64,000 nt of DNA, taken from the NCBI GenBank assembly GCA_963728785.1, contig CAVSKV010000004.1, positions 124,001 to 188,000 on the forward strand, given 5' to 3'. A model generated the notes under the pieces. That model had not been told where the DNA came from. It did not search any database and saw nothing but the letters and a program-made list of their open reading frames with translations. The translations under genes were made by a program, and so were the position numbers. Numbering within the stretch: position 1 is the first letter of the stretch; every line of letters begins with the position of its first letter. Source of the stretch: JAGWRI01 sp963728785. GTDB taxonomy: Bacteria; Gemmatimonadota; Gemmatimonadetes; Gemmatimonadales; Gemmatimonadaceae. Positions 15,556 to 24,115 of the stretch are shown here, piece by piece.

Positions 15556-15571
15556 GTCGGGGAGCGGCAGG

Positions 15572-15587
15572 CGGAACCACGGTTCCG
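15572..15587 (+). promoter_or_regulatory. Small hairpin in the fusA-tuf spacer
   Basis: CGGAAC (15572-15577) pairs with GTTCCG (15582-15587) around CACG. No T-tract follows, so transcription into tuf should continue. It may influence message processing. Confidence 0.3.
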
Positions 15588-15636
15588 ACCTTCCATTGTC
15601 AAGGACGCAGTAGATCAACTCATCGGGAACAGGACC

Positions 15637-16839
<1,203 letters not shown>

Positions 16840-16852
16840 GGGAGACGCTGGC

Positions 16853-16884
16853 CGACTGTCGGACAGTCGGACAGTCGGACTGTC
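16853..16884. repeat. Octamer repeat cluster, ACTGTC/GACAGTC type
   Basis: Four head-to-tail octamers between tuf and rpsJ: CGACTGTC, GGACAGTC, GGACAGTC, GGACTGTC. The outer units are reverse complements of the inner ones, so alternative 7-bp hairpins can form. A related direct array lies at 24026-24049. These look like dispersed intergenic repeats, not coding sequence. Confidence 0.75.
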
Positions 16885-16936
16885 TCAACGGCGGCACAGC
16901 GTTCACCGTCAATAGTTCTTTCTACGAGCAACCACC

Positions 16937-17245
16937 ATGACAGGTCGCATTCGTATCCGTCTCAAGGCCTTCGATCACGCCGTGATCGATCAGGCAGCAG
17001 CGGACATCGTACGGACGGCGGAGAAGACTGGCGCGCAGGTGTCGGGTCCGATTCCGCTGCCCACGAAGTCGCAATTGTGGACGGTGCTGCGCTCGCCGCA
17101 CGTCGACAAGAAGTCGCGGGAGCAGTTCTCACTGAAGACGCACAAGCGGGTGATCGACATTCTCGATTCCCGCGCCCAGACGGTGGACGCGCTGACCAAG
17201 CTCGATCTGCCGGCCGGTGTGGACGTGGAAATCAAGGTTCAATAA
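16937..17245 (+). CDS. rpsJ: 30S ribosomal protein S10
   Basis: A 102-residue S10 of normal length: RIRLKAFDHAVIDQAAADIV at the start, the PLPTKSQLWTVLRSPHVDKK loop and KLDLPAGVDVEIKVQ at the end. S10 lies in the 30S head and in other bacteria also acts with NusB in antitermination. It opens the S10 operon, here directly behind tuf. Confidence 0.97.
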   Translation: MTGRIRIRLKAFDHAVIDQAAADIVRTAEKTGAQVSGPIPLPTKSQLWTVLRSPHVDKKSREQFSLKTHKRVIDILDSRAQTVDALTKLDLPAGVDVEIKVQ

Positions 17246-17249
17246 CGCG

Positions 17250-17316
17250 CGAAGGGCCGCGGCTCGGGAACACGCCGACCGCTGCCCTTCGAGAGTCCGC
17301 CTGGCGACGAAGCCAG
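17250..17316 (+). promoter_or_regulatory. Structured rpsJ-rplC spacer
   Basis: An 8-bp perfect stem CGAAGGGC (17250-17257) with GCCCTTCG (17284-17291) is followed by a second hairpin CTGGC-GACGAA-GCCAG (17301-17316). Both lie in the 90-base gap before rplC. They could be a regulatory leader, for example for ribosomal-protein feedback, but the identity is not recognised. Confidence 0.4.
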
Positions 17317-17335
17317 TGACTACGCAGAGGAATTC

Positions 17336-18019
17336 ATGATCGGAATTATTGGGAAGAAGCTGGGGATGACCCAGATCTTCAACGACCAGGGGCAGCAGAT
17401 CCCGGTGACGGTGATTGAAGCCGAGCCGAATCCCGTGATCGCCGTGACCGACACGGCGAAGAAGGGGTTCGCGGCGGTGCAGCTCGGGCTCGGCCGGCAG
17501 CGGTTGGCGCGCATCTCGGCGAAGGGCGAGCGCACGCCACGCGGGCGCCGCGCCCATGCGGCGGCGATCGGCCACGCGAAGAAGGCGGGCCTCGACACGC
17601 CGCCGGCGGTGCTGCGCAGCTTCCGGTTGGACGACGCGCGGGGCAATGATGTGCCGGTGCCCACGTACGCCGTGGGCGACGTGGTGAAGGTAGACATCTT
17701 CCAGCCCGGCGAGACAGTGAAGGTGACGGGCACGAGCAAGGGGCGGGGGTTCCAGGGCGTGGTCAAGCGCCACGGCTTCCACGGCGGACCAAACACGCAC
17801 GGCAACACGAAGCACCGTCGTCCCGGCTCGATCGGGCCCGGCACCGACCCATCGCGCGTCATCAAGGGCAAGAAGATGCCCGGGCACTACGGCGCGGCCC
17901 GACACACGCAAACGCATCTCCGCGTGGAGAAGATCGACGCGGAGCGTAATCTGATCTACATCCGTGGCGCGGTAGCCGGTCCCCGGAACGGCATCGTGCT
18001 CGTGCGGAAGCAGGGGTAA
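17336..18019 (+). CDS. rplC: 50S ribosomal protein L3
   Basis: A 227-residue L3, slightly longer than the usual 205-215. The N-terminus MIGIIGKKLGMTQIFNDQG and the peptidyl-transferase-proximal block GTSKGRGFQGVVKRHGF are clear, followed by GPGTDPSRVIKGKKMPGHYGA. A GAGGA Shine-Dalgarno lies just upstream at 17327-17331. L3 is an early assembly protein of the 50S subunit. rplD starts three bases after its stop. Confidence 0.97.
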   Translation: MIGIIGKKLGMTQIFNDQGQQIPVTVIEAEPNPVIAVTDTAKKGFAAVQLGLGRQRLARISAKGERTPRGRRAHAAAIGHAKKAGLDTPPAVLRSFRLDDARGNDVPVPTYAVGDVVKVDIFQPGETVKVTGTSKGRGFQGVVKRHGFHGGPNTHGNTKHRRPGSIGPGTDPSRVIKGKKMPGHYGAARHTQTHLRVEKIDAERNLIYIRGAVAGPRNGIVLVRKQG

Positions 18020-18022
18020 GTC

Positions 18023-18877
18023 ATGGCTGACGAGACGACGTTACAGGCGGCCGCCTACACGGCGCAGGGGACGGCCCGCGACAAGGTCGCGCTCCCCGCG
18101 GGGCTGTTCGACGGCACCGTGAACATGCCAGTGATGCACCAGGCGGTGAAGGCGTATCTCGCCAACCAGCGCCAGGGCAACGCGGCGACGAAGATCCGCA
18201 AGTACGTGATCGGTGGCAACCAGAAGCCGTGGCGGCAGAAGGGCACCGGGCGCGCGCGCCAGGGCTCGACGCGCGCGCCGCAGTGGGTGGGCGGCGGCAC
18301 GGTGTTCGGCCCGATCCCGCGCAGCTACGCGCAGTACGTGCCGCGGCAGGTGCGGGCGCTGGCGCGCAAGAGCGCGTTCAACGCGCGGGCCCGTGAGGAC
18401 GCGATCCTGGTGATCGACCGGTTCGACTACGACGGGCCCAAGACGAGCCGCCTCAAGGCGCTCATCGACCGGCTGGATCTGGCCGATCGCAAGGTGCTCA
18501 TCCTGACCGACGGTGTGAAGCCGAACGTGTTCCTGAGTGGACGCAACCTGCCCACGGTGCACGTGCTGCCGTATGCCGACGTGTCCACCTACCATTTGCT
18601 GTGGTCGGACGTGGTGCTCGTGGAAGCGGGCGCCCTCGGTCAGATGCTGGCACCGGTGGCGGAGACCGCGGCGGAACCCAGGGTGAAGAAGTCCAAGCCG
18701 CCGAAGGACGAGGCGCTGGTCAAGGCCGAAGCCAAGCGCGCCAGAAAGCCGGCGGCCAAGAAGCCCGCGGGCAAGAAGGCTCCGACGAAGCAGGCGGCGG
18801 CCAAGACGGCGAAGAAGCCGACGGCGAAGAAGGCGGCTGCGAAGAAGCCGTCGGCCCCCAAGAAGAAGGGGAAGTAA
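18023..18877 (+). CDS. rplD: 50S ribosomal protein L4 with histone H1-like tail
   Basis: A 284-residue L4, against about 205 for the family. Residues 1 to about 215 are standard L4: a globular domain, and the exit-tunnel loop with QKGTGRARQGSTRAPQWVGGG. After that comes a tail of about 65 residues made almost only of Lys, Ala, Pro and Thr in KKP/AAKK repeats (nt about 18680-18877), resembling the C-terminus of histone H1. The tail is in frame, and rplW follows in normal order, so it is a true extension. In E. coli L4 also represses the S10 operon. Confidence 0.95.
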   Translation: MADETTLQAAAYTAQGTARDKVALPAGLFDGTVNMPVMHQAVKAYLANQRQGNAATKIRKYVIGGNQKPWRQKGTGRARQGSTRAPQWVGGGTVFGPIPRSYAQYVPRQVRALARKSAFNARAREDAILVIDRFDYDGPKTSRLKALIDRLDLADRKVLILTDGVKPNVFLSGRNLPTVHVLPYADVSTYHLLWSDVVLVEAGALGQMLAPVAETAAEPRVKKSKPPKDEALVKAEAKRARKPAAKKPAGKKAPTKQAAAKTAKKPTAKKAAAKKPSAPKKKGK

Positions 18878-18880
18878 GCG

Positions 18881-19168
18881 ATGCCGACCACGCATCAGAC
18901 CATCGTTCGCCCCGTGATCACGGAGCAGACGTCGACGGCGTTCCAGGAGCGCGGCGAGTACACCTTCGAGGTACATCCGAAGGCGAGCAAGCCGCAGATT
19001 CGAACGGCCATCGAACAGTTGTTCGGCGTGAAGGTGACCGGCGTGTGGACCTCGAACCAGCGTGGCAAGATTCGCCGCGTGGGATCGACGGCCGGCCGCC
19101 GCCCGAACTGGAAAAAGGCGATCGTGACGCTCCGCGAGGGCGATACGATCGAGATCTTCGAGGGCTGA
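18881..19168 (+). CDS. rplW: 50S ribosomal protein L23
   Basis: A 95-residue L23 of standard length. It shows IVRPVITEQTS at the start and the internal KPQIRTAIEQLFGVKVTGVW block. L23 sits at the polypeptide tunnel exit, where trigger factor and SRP dock. It starts three bases after rplD and stops four bases before rplB. Confidence 0.97.
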   Translation: MPTTHQTIVRPVITEQTSTAFQERGEYTFEVHPKASKPQIRTAIEQLFGVKVTGVWTSNQRGKIRRVGSTAGRRPNWKKAIVTLREGDTIEIFEG

Positions 19169-19172
19169 TCCG

Positions 19173-20003
19173 ATGGGAATTCGTCAGTTCAAGCCGGTGA
19201 CGAAGGGCACCCGATTCCGCTCGGTTTCCGATTTTTCGGACATCACGCGGACGACGCCCGAGAAGTCCCTGCTCGAGCCGCTCAAGAAGTCGGGAGGTCG
19301 CGACAACCACGGCCACATCTCGATGCGGCGCCGCGGCGGTGGCCATAAGCGCATGTACCGCATCATGGATTTCAAGCGCAATAAGACGGGCCAGCCCGCC
19401 ACGGTGCGTGAGATCGAGTACGATCCGAACCGGTCGGCGCGGATCGCGTTGGTCGAGTACCCGGACGGCGAGAAGCGCTACGTGCTGCACGCCAAGGGGC
19501 TCGCGGTGGGCGACACGGTGGTGTCGGGCCCGGGGTCGGACATCCGGGTGGGCAATGCGATGCCACTGGGCGAGGTGCCGCTGGGCACCGCGGTGCACAA
19601 CATCGAGTTGAAAATCGGGAAGGGCGGCCAGATCTGCCGGTCGGCAGGGACGTCGGCGCAGGTGCTGGCCAAGGAAGGCGAGTATGTGACGCTGCGGCTT
19701 CAGTCGAGCGAAACGCGCCTCGTGCACGCACGGTGCATGGCGACGATCGGCGAAGTGGGCAATGCCGAGCACGAGCTGGTGTCGTGGGGTAAGGCAGGCA
19801 AGACGCGCTGGAAGGGACGTCGTCCCAAGGTGCGCGGCGAAGTTATGAACCCGGTGGACCACCCGCACGGCGGCCGCACCCGCGGCGGCCGGAACGTGGT
19901 GAGTCCGTGGGGGAAGCCGGAGGGCGTGAAGACGCGCGACAAGAAGAAGGCGTCGCAGCGGTTGATCGTTCGCGGCCGGAAGCGTGGCAAGGCGACGCAG
20001 TAA
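19173..20003 (+). CDS. rplB: 50S ribosomal protein L2, shortened catalytic-loop region
   Basis: A 276-residue L2, a core peptidyl-transferase-centre protein. SGGRDNHGHISMRRRGGGHK and the GRRPKVRGEVMNPVDHPHGG region are present, with the conserved His at residue 230. Where most L2 read DHPHGGGEGR, this one reads DHPHGGRTRGGR (residues 229-240), so about three residues (Gly-Glu-Gly) are missing, and the following GKPEGVKTR is also one residue shorter than usual. The reading frame and both flanks are intact, so it is not a sequencing frameshift. It lies in standard S10-operon position. Confidence 0.96.
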   Translation: MGIRQFKPVTKGTRFRSVSDFSDITRTTPEKSLLEPLKKSGGRDNHGHISMRRRGGGHKRMYRIMDFKRNKTGQPATVREIEYDPNRSARIALVEYPDGEKRYVLHAKGLAVGDTVVSGPGSDIRVGNAMPLGEVPLGTAVHNIELKIGKGGQICRSAGTSAQVLAKEGEYVTLRLQSSETRLVHARCMATIGEVGNAEHELVSWGKAGKTRWKGRRPKVRGEVMNPVDHPHGGRTRGGRNVVSPWGKPEGVKTRDKKKASQRLIVRGRKRGKATQ

Positions 20004-20018
20004 CCCGGGACTGAGACT

Positions 20019-20378
20019 ATGGGACGAAGCGTAAAGAAGGGACCGTTCGTTCAGGCAGCGTTGGCCGAGAAGGTCGAGGCGCTGAACGCCAAGAGTGAGA
20101 AGCGCGTGATCAAGACCTGGTCGCGGGCGAGTACCGTGCTGCCGGAATTCGTGGGGCACACGTTCGCGGTGCACAACGGAAACAAGTTCGTTCCCGTGTA
20201 CGTGACCGAGAACATGGTGGGCCACCGGTTGGGCGAGTTCTCACCCACACGGCTGTTCCGTGGCCACACGGGGGCGAAGGCGGCCGACAAGAAGGCGCCG
20301 ACGGCGGCGGCGGGCGCGGCGGGCGCGGCGGCTCCGGCGGCAGTGGCTCCGGCTCCGGCGGCCAAGGGAGGCAAGTAA
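20019..20378 (+). CDS. rpsS: 30S ribosomal protein S19 with Ala/Pro-rich tail
   Basis: A 119-residue S19; the family norm is about 92. Residues 1 to about 85 are the standard protein (MGRSVKKGPFV, VGHTFAVHNGNKFVPVYVTE, GHRLGEFSPTR). It continues with a 30-35 residue Ala/Pro/Gly tail (nt about 20275-20378) that ends KGGK. S19 binds 16S rRNA in the 30S head near the A site. The GGGAGG inside its last codons serves as the ribosome-binding site for rplV. Confidence 0.95.
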   Translation: MGRSVKKGPFVQAALAEKVEALNAKSEKRVIKTWSRASTVLPEFVGHTFAVHNGNKFVPVYVTENMVGHRLGEFSPTRLFRGHTGAKAADKKAPTAAAGAAGAAAPAAVAPAPAAKGGK

Positions 20379-20379
20379 C

Positions 20380-20742
20380 ATGGCCACCGAGGCGCGGGCG
20401 ATTCAGCGCACGGCGCGGCAGTCGCCCTACAAGATGCGGCTGGTGATCGACCAGATTCGCGGGATGAGCGTGAACGAGGCGCTGGCGCTGCTGGCGTTCT
20501 CCAAGAAGCACGCGGCGCACCAGATCCAGACGGTGGTGCGCTCGGCGGTGGCGAACGCGGAGCAGGCAGCGCGCTCGACGGGTATGTCGCTGGACGTGGA
20601 TGCACTGGTGATCACGCATGCCGTGGTCAACGAGGGGCCGAAGCTCAAGCGGTTCATGCCGGCGGCGATGGGGCGGGCCACACCAATTCAGAAGCGCACC
20701 AGCCACGTGGAAATCGTGGTGGGCGAGAGGAAGGGTCGCTAA
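20380..20742 (+). CDS. rplV: 50S ribosomal protein L22
   Basis: A 120-residue L22: SPYKMRLVIDQIRGMSVNEA near the start and the exit-tunnel hairpin with GRATPIQKRTSHVEIVV at the end. The ATG at 20380 directly follows the rpsS stop and has GGGAGG just upstream. The frame also runs open from 20260, but that extension is Arg-rich shadow of the rpsS tail. The tunnel hairpin is the site linked to macrolide effects in other bacteria. Confidence 0.96.
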   Translation: MATEARAIQRTARQSPYKMRLVIDQIRGMSVNEALALLAFSKKHAAHQIQTVVRSAVANAEQAARSTGMSLDVDALVITHAVVNEGPKLKRFMPAAMGRATPIQKRTSHVEIVVGERKGR

Positions 20743-21401
20743 TGGGACAGAAGACACATCCGATCGGCTTCCGCCTCGGGATCTCGAAGCAGTGGAGGTC
20801 GCGGTATTACGCGGGTCGTGAGCTCCCGGCGTTGCTGCGCGAGGACGAGCTGCTGCGCAAGTATCTCAAGGCGCGTCTCGGCCATGCGGCGATCGCCGAC
20901 ATCGTGATCGAGCGCAAGCCGGGCAAGGTCGTGGTGACTCTGCACACTGGCCGTCCGGGCGTTGTGATCGGGAAGAAGGGCGCTGAGGTCGACAAGTTGC
21001 GCGACGAGTTGGCGCACCTGACGGGCAAGGAAGTCGGGATCAACGTGGAAGAAATCAAGCGACCCGAGCTCGAGGCGCAGCTGGTGGCGGATAACATTGC
21101 CAGTCAGTTGGCGCAGCGCATCTCGTTCCGGCGGGCCATGAAGCGGGCCGTGCAGAGCGCAATGCGGATGGGGGCGCTGGGAATCAAGATCAAGTGCGGC
21201 GGGCGGCTGGGCGGCGCGGAAATCGCGCGCGTCGAGGGCTACCACGAAGGGCGCGTGCCGCTGCACACGCTGCGGGCGGACATCGACTACGCGACGTCGA
21301 CGGCGAAGACCACCTTCGGGACCATCGGGGTCAAGGTGTGGATCTTCAAGGGCGAGATCGTGGAAGACCGTCGTGGCACCACCTACTCCTCCGGCATGTA
21401 A
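20742..21401 (+). CDS. rpsC: 30S ribosomal protein S3
   Basis: A 219-residue S3 with MGQKTHPIGFRLGI at the N-terminus, the KH domain motif GVVIGKKGAEVDKLRDEL and the C-terminal GTIGVKVWIFKGE. S3 is at the mRNA entry channel and has helicase activity with S4 and S5. It overlaps rplV by one base (TAATG), indicating translational coupling. Confidence 0.97.
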   Translation: MGQKTHPIGFRLGISKQWRSRYYAGRELPALLREDELLRKYLKARLGHAAIADIVIERKPGKVVVTLHTGRPGVVIGKKGAEVDKLRDELAHLTGKEVGINVEEIKRPELEAQLVADNIASQLAQRISFRRAMKRAVQSAMRMGALGIKIKCGGRLGGAEIARVEGYHEGRVPLHTLRADIDYATSTAKTTFGTIGVKVWIFKGEIVEDRRGTTYSSGM

Positions 21402-21416
21402 GGGAGGCGACGATCA

Positions 21417-21845
21417 ATGCTGAGTCCGAAGCGGGTCAAATTCCGCAAGATGTTCAAGGGCCGCACCAAGGGGCTTGCCCAGCGAGGTAGCACGGTGGCG
21501 TTCGGGAGCTTCGGGCTCCAGGCGCTCGAGCCGGGCTGGATCACGAACCGGCAGATCGAGGCTGCGCGTGTGGCGCTGACGCGCCACATCAAGCGCGGCG
21601 GCAAGGTCTGGATCCGGATCTTCCCGGACAAACCGATCACCAAGAAGCCGGCCGAGACCCGCATGGGCAAGGGCAAGGGATCGCCCGAGTCGTGGGTGGC
21701 AGTGGTGAAGCCCGGCCGGGTGATGTTCGAGCTGGAAGGCATTTCGCGGGAGATCGCGCAGAAGGCGATGGCGCTGGCCGCGGCGAAGATGCCGATCAAG
21801 ACGAAGTTCGTGGCCCGAGAGGAGGCGCACACCGATGCGAGCTAA
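21417..21845 (+). CDS. rplP: 50S ribosomal protein L16
   Basis: A 142-residue L16 of normal length. The N-terminus MLSPKRVKFRKMFKGRTKG and the RMGKGKGSPE loop, which reaches the peptidyl-transferase centre, are both intact. L16 helps to position the A-site tRNA. It overlaps rpmC by 11 bases. Confidence 0.97.
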   Translation: MLSPKRVKFRKMFKGRTKGLAQRGSTVAFGSFGLQALEPGWITNRQIEAARVALTRHIKRGGKVWIRIFPDKPITKKPAETRMGKGKGSPESWVAVVKPGRVMFELEGISREIAQKAMALAAAKMPIKTKFVAREEAHTDAS

Positions 21846-22038
21846 CGAGATTCGGGAGCTGACGTCGGAGGACATCTCGGCGCAGATCGCCGCTTTGGAA
21901 GAGGAGCGATTCCGCCTGAAGTTCCGGAGCGCGTCCGAACCGCTGGAGGAGCCCCTCCGGCTGCGCGTGATCCGGCGCGATCTCGCCCGGCTCAAGACCA
22001 TCCTGCGCGAACGGCGGCAGCCGCACGCGGCCCGCTAG
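21835..22038 (+). CDS. rpmC: 50S ribosomal protein L29
   Basis: A 67-residue L29: MRANEIRELTSEDISAQIA at the start and VIRRDLARLKTILRER at the end, mostly two helices. It sits at the tunnel exit beside L23. The start lies inside the last codons of rplP, so the two genes overlap by 11 bases in different frames. Confidence 0.96.
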   Translation: MRANEIRELTSEDISAQIAALEEERFRLKFRSASEPLEEPLRLRVIRRDLARLKTILRERRQPHAAR

Positions 22039-22056
22039 TGGGGAGCGATCAACGAA

Positions 22057-22347
22057 ATGGCTGACATGACAAATCCCAATACGGCTTCCGCGCCGGCGCG
22101 CACGTCTCGCAAGACGCGCGTGGGCCTCGTGGTGAGCGACAAGATGCAGAAGACGGTCGTGGTCGCGCTGGAACGACGCGTGGCGCATCCGATGTACGGC
22201 AAGATGGTGACGCGCACCCACAACGTGAAGGCCCACGACGAGGAGAACTCGGCGAAGACCGGCGACACGGTGCGTATCGTCGAGACCCGGCCGCTGTCCA
22301 AGGACAAGCGGTGGCGCGTGGTCGAGATTCTCGAACGCGCACGCTAA
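22057..22347 (+). CDS. rpsQ: 30S ribosomal protein S17
   Basis: A 96-residue S17. The core starts near residue 17 (SRKTRVGLVVSDKMQKTVVV) and includes HDEENSAKTGDTVRI and the typical ETRPLSKDKRWRVVEI. The N-terminus carries about 12 residues more than the shortest homologues. It binds the 5' domain of 16S rRNA. Confidence 0.96.
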   Translation: MADMTNPNTASAPARTSRKTRVGLVVSDKMQKTVVVALERRVAHPMYGKMVTRTHNVKAHDEENSAKTGDTVRIVETRPLSKDKRWRVVEILERAR

Positions 22348-22359
22348 GAGGAACGGCCG

Positions 22360-22728
22360 ATGATTCAACAGGAATCCATAGTCCGGGTGGCGGATAATTC
22401 GGGGGCCAAGAAGGCGCTCGTGATCCGCGTCCTGGGGGGCACGCGCCGGCGGTACGCCGGCCTGGGCGACGTCGTGATCGTCGCCATCAAGGACGCGCTG
22501 CCGAACGGAACGGTGAAGAAGGCGGAAGTGGCGCGCGCCGTGGTCGTGCGGACCGTCAAGGAAACGCGGCGCAAGGACGGCAGCTACATCCGGTTCGACG
22601 AAAACGCGGTCGTGATGATCACCGAGGATGGGGAGCCGCGGGCCACCCGCATCTTCGGTCCCGTGGCGCGCGAGCTGCGCGAGAAGCGGTACATGAAGAT
22701 CGTCTCGCTCGCGCCGGAGGTGTTGTAA
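22360..22728 (+). CDS. rplN: 50S ribosomal protein L14
   Basis: A 122-residue L14 with the invariant MIQQESIVRVADNSGAKK start, and RRKDGSYIRFDENAVV and TRIFGPVARELRE further on. It forms an intersubunit bridge with 16S rRNA. It opens the spc part of the combined ribosomal operon; rplX starts one base after its stop. Confidence 0.97.
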   Translation: MIQQESIVRVADNSGAKKALVIRVLGGTRRRYAGLGDVVIVAIKDALPNGTVKKAEVARAVVVRTVKETRRKDGSYIRFDENAVVMITEDGEPRATRIFGPVARELREKRYMKIVSLAPEVL

Positions 22729-22729
22729 C

Positions 22730-23137
22730 ATGCGCAAGAACGAGTACCGCAAGACGGACCGGCCGGGGGCCCAGAGCCGCCGGCGCCACGCCATCAACGC
22801 GGCACGGCTGCCCGTCCACGTGGTCAAGGGCGACACCGTGCGGGTGGTGCGGGGCGACGACAAGGGCAAGGAAGGGAAGGTCCTCCGCGTCTATCTCAAG
22901 ACCGGGCGGGTGATGGTCGAGGGCGTGAACATCGTGAAGCGGCATCGACGGGCGCGCAACGCCGACGAGCAGAGTGCGATCGTGGAGTTCCCGGCCCCGG
23001 TGCACTCGTCGAACGTAATGCTCATCGATCCGAAGTCTGGCGCGGCGACGCGCACGCGCGTCCGCCTGGACGACGACGGCACCAAGGAGCGCATCGGCGT
23101 GAAGAGCGGGGATGCCATTCCACATCCCAAGCGCTGA
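22730..23137 (+). CDS. rplX: 50S ribosomal protein L24 with basic N-terminal extension
   Basis: A 135-residue L24, about 30 longer than usual. The KOW motif region (VHVVKGDTVRVVRGDDKGKEG) begins near residue 28, and NIVKRHRRARNADEQ follows. The first 27 residues are very basic (Arg/Lys/His) and have no counterpart in short homologues. L24 initiates 50S assembly near the tunnel exit. Confidence 0.95.
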   Translation: MRKNEYRKTDRPGAQSRRRHAINAARLPVHVVKGDTVRVVRGDDKGKEGKVLRVYLKTGRVMVEGVNIVKRHRRARNADEQSAIVEFPAPVHSSNVMLIDPKSGAATRTRVRLDDDGTKERIGVKSGDAIPHPKR

Positions 23138-23153
23138 GCGAGGACGATAGACC

Positions 23154-23813
23154 ATGGCAACCAAGGAAAAGAAGGCGAAGAGCGGCAAGGGCAAGGGCGA
23201 GGTGAAGGCGCGCGGGGCCCACGCGGGCGCCGGGCTCCCCGTGCCGCCGCCGCGGCTCCGCATTCAGTACCGCGACGAGGTCCGGCCGAAGCTGATGGCG
23301 CAGTTCGGGTTCACCAACCCGCACCAGGTGCCGACGCTCACCAAGATCGTGCTCAACGTCGGGCTGGGCGAGGCGATCAAGCAGCCCAAGGCGCTGGACG
23401 TGGTGGTCGAGGAGCTGGCGACGATCACCGGCCAGCAGCCCGTGAAGAAGCGCGCCAAGAAGTCGATCGCGAACTTCGGGCTCCGCGAGGGGCAGGAGAT
23501 CGGCGCGGCGGTAACGCTTCGCGGGGCGCGGATGTGGGAGTTCCTCGACCGGTTCATCTCGGTCACCATCCCGCGCGTGCGCGACTTCCGCGGGCTGACG
23601 ACGCGGTCGTTCGACGGGCGGGGGAATTATTCGCTCGGCATCAAGGAGCAGATGATCTTCCCGGAGATCAACTACGACGCGGTGGAACAGATCCACGGCA
23701 TGGACATCACGTTCGTCACGACGGCCACGCGTGACGACCATGCGTTGGCGCTGCTCAAGGAACTGGGCATGCCCTTCAAGGGCGAAGACAAGAAGGGCGG
23801 GCGCCTCCTGTAG
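23154..23813 (+). CDS. rplE: 50S ribosomal protein L5 with basic N-terminal extension
   Basis: A 219-residue L5; about 180 is usual. The family core begins near residue 37 (LRIQYRDEVRPKLMAQFGF) and contains PTLTKIVLNVGLGEA, KSIANFGLREGQEIGAAVTLR and RDFRGL. The first 35 residues are Lys/Gly/Ala-rich. L5 binds 5S rRNA and contacts P-site tRNA. The only good ATG with an upstream purine stretch is the one at 23154, so the extension appears genuine. Confidence 0.95.
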   Translation: MATKEKKAKSGKGKGEVKARGAHAGAGLPVPPPRLRIQYRDEVRPKLMAQFGFTNPHQVPTLTKIVLNVGLGEAIKQPKALDVVVEELATITGQQPVKKRAKKSIANFGLREGQEIGAAVTLRGARMWEFLDRFISVTIPRVRDFRGLTTRSFDGRGNYSLGIKEQMIFPEINYDAVEQIHGMDITFVTTATRDDHALALLKELGMPFKGEDKKGGRLL

Positions 23814-23840
23814 GCGCGGTCCAAACCTGGAGAGAATGCT

Positions 23841-24026
23841 ATGGCTCGAAAGGCCATGATCGAGAAGAGCCACCGGAAACCGAAGTTCGCCGTACGGCAG
23901 CACAACCGCTGCGGGCGCTGCGGACGGTCGCGGGCCTTCCTGCGGCGGTTCGGCCTGTGCCGGATCTGCTTCAGGGAACTCGCCCTGAACGGGATGATCC
24001 CGGGAGTTCGGAAGGCAAGCTGGTAA
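23841..24026 (+). CDS. rpsN: 30S ribosomal protein S14, zinc-binding type Z
   Basis: A 61-residue short S14. Two CxxC pairs (CGRC and CRIC) form the zinc site typical of the type Z form; the longer zinc-free form is about 100 residues. MARKAMIEKSHRKPKFAVR and the end NGMIPGVRKASW are characteristic. It has a good AGAGAATG context (GGAGAGA at 23830-23836). An octamer repeat array begins at its stop codon. Confidence 0.96.
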   Translation: MARKAMIEKSHRKPKFAVRQHNRCGRCGRSRAFLRRFGLCRICFRELALNGMIPGVRKASW

Positions 24027-24049
24027 GACAGTCGGACAGTGGGACAGTG
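24026..24049. repeat. Tandem octamer array, GGACAGTS type
   Basis: Three direct octamers, AGACAGTC, GGACAGTG, GGACAGTG, start at the last base of the rpsN stop and lie in the rpsN-rpsH spacer. The unit is the same as in the cluster at 16853-16884. Confidence 0.7.
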
Positions 24050-24115
24050 GTAGGGAACATCACTCTTGAAGTTCCGCACGTCCGGCGACGGATACGACGG
24101 AACAGGAAGCACACC

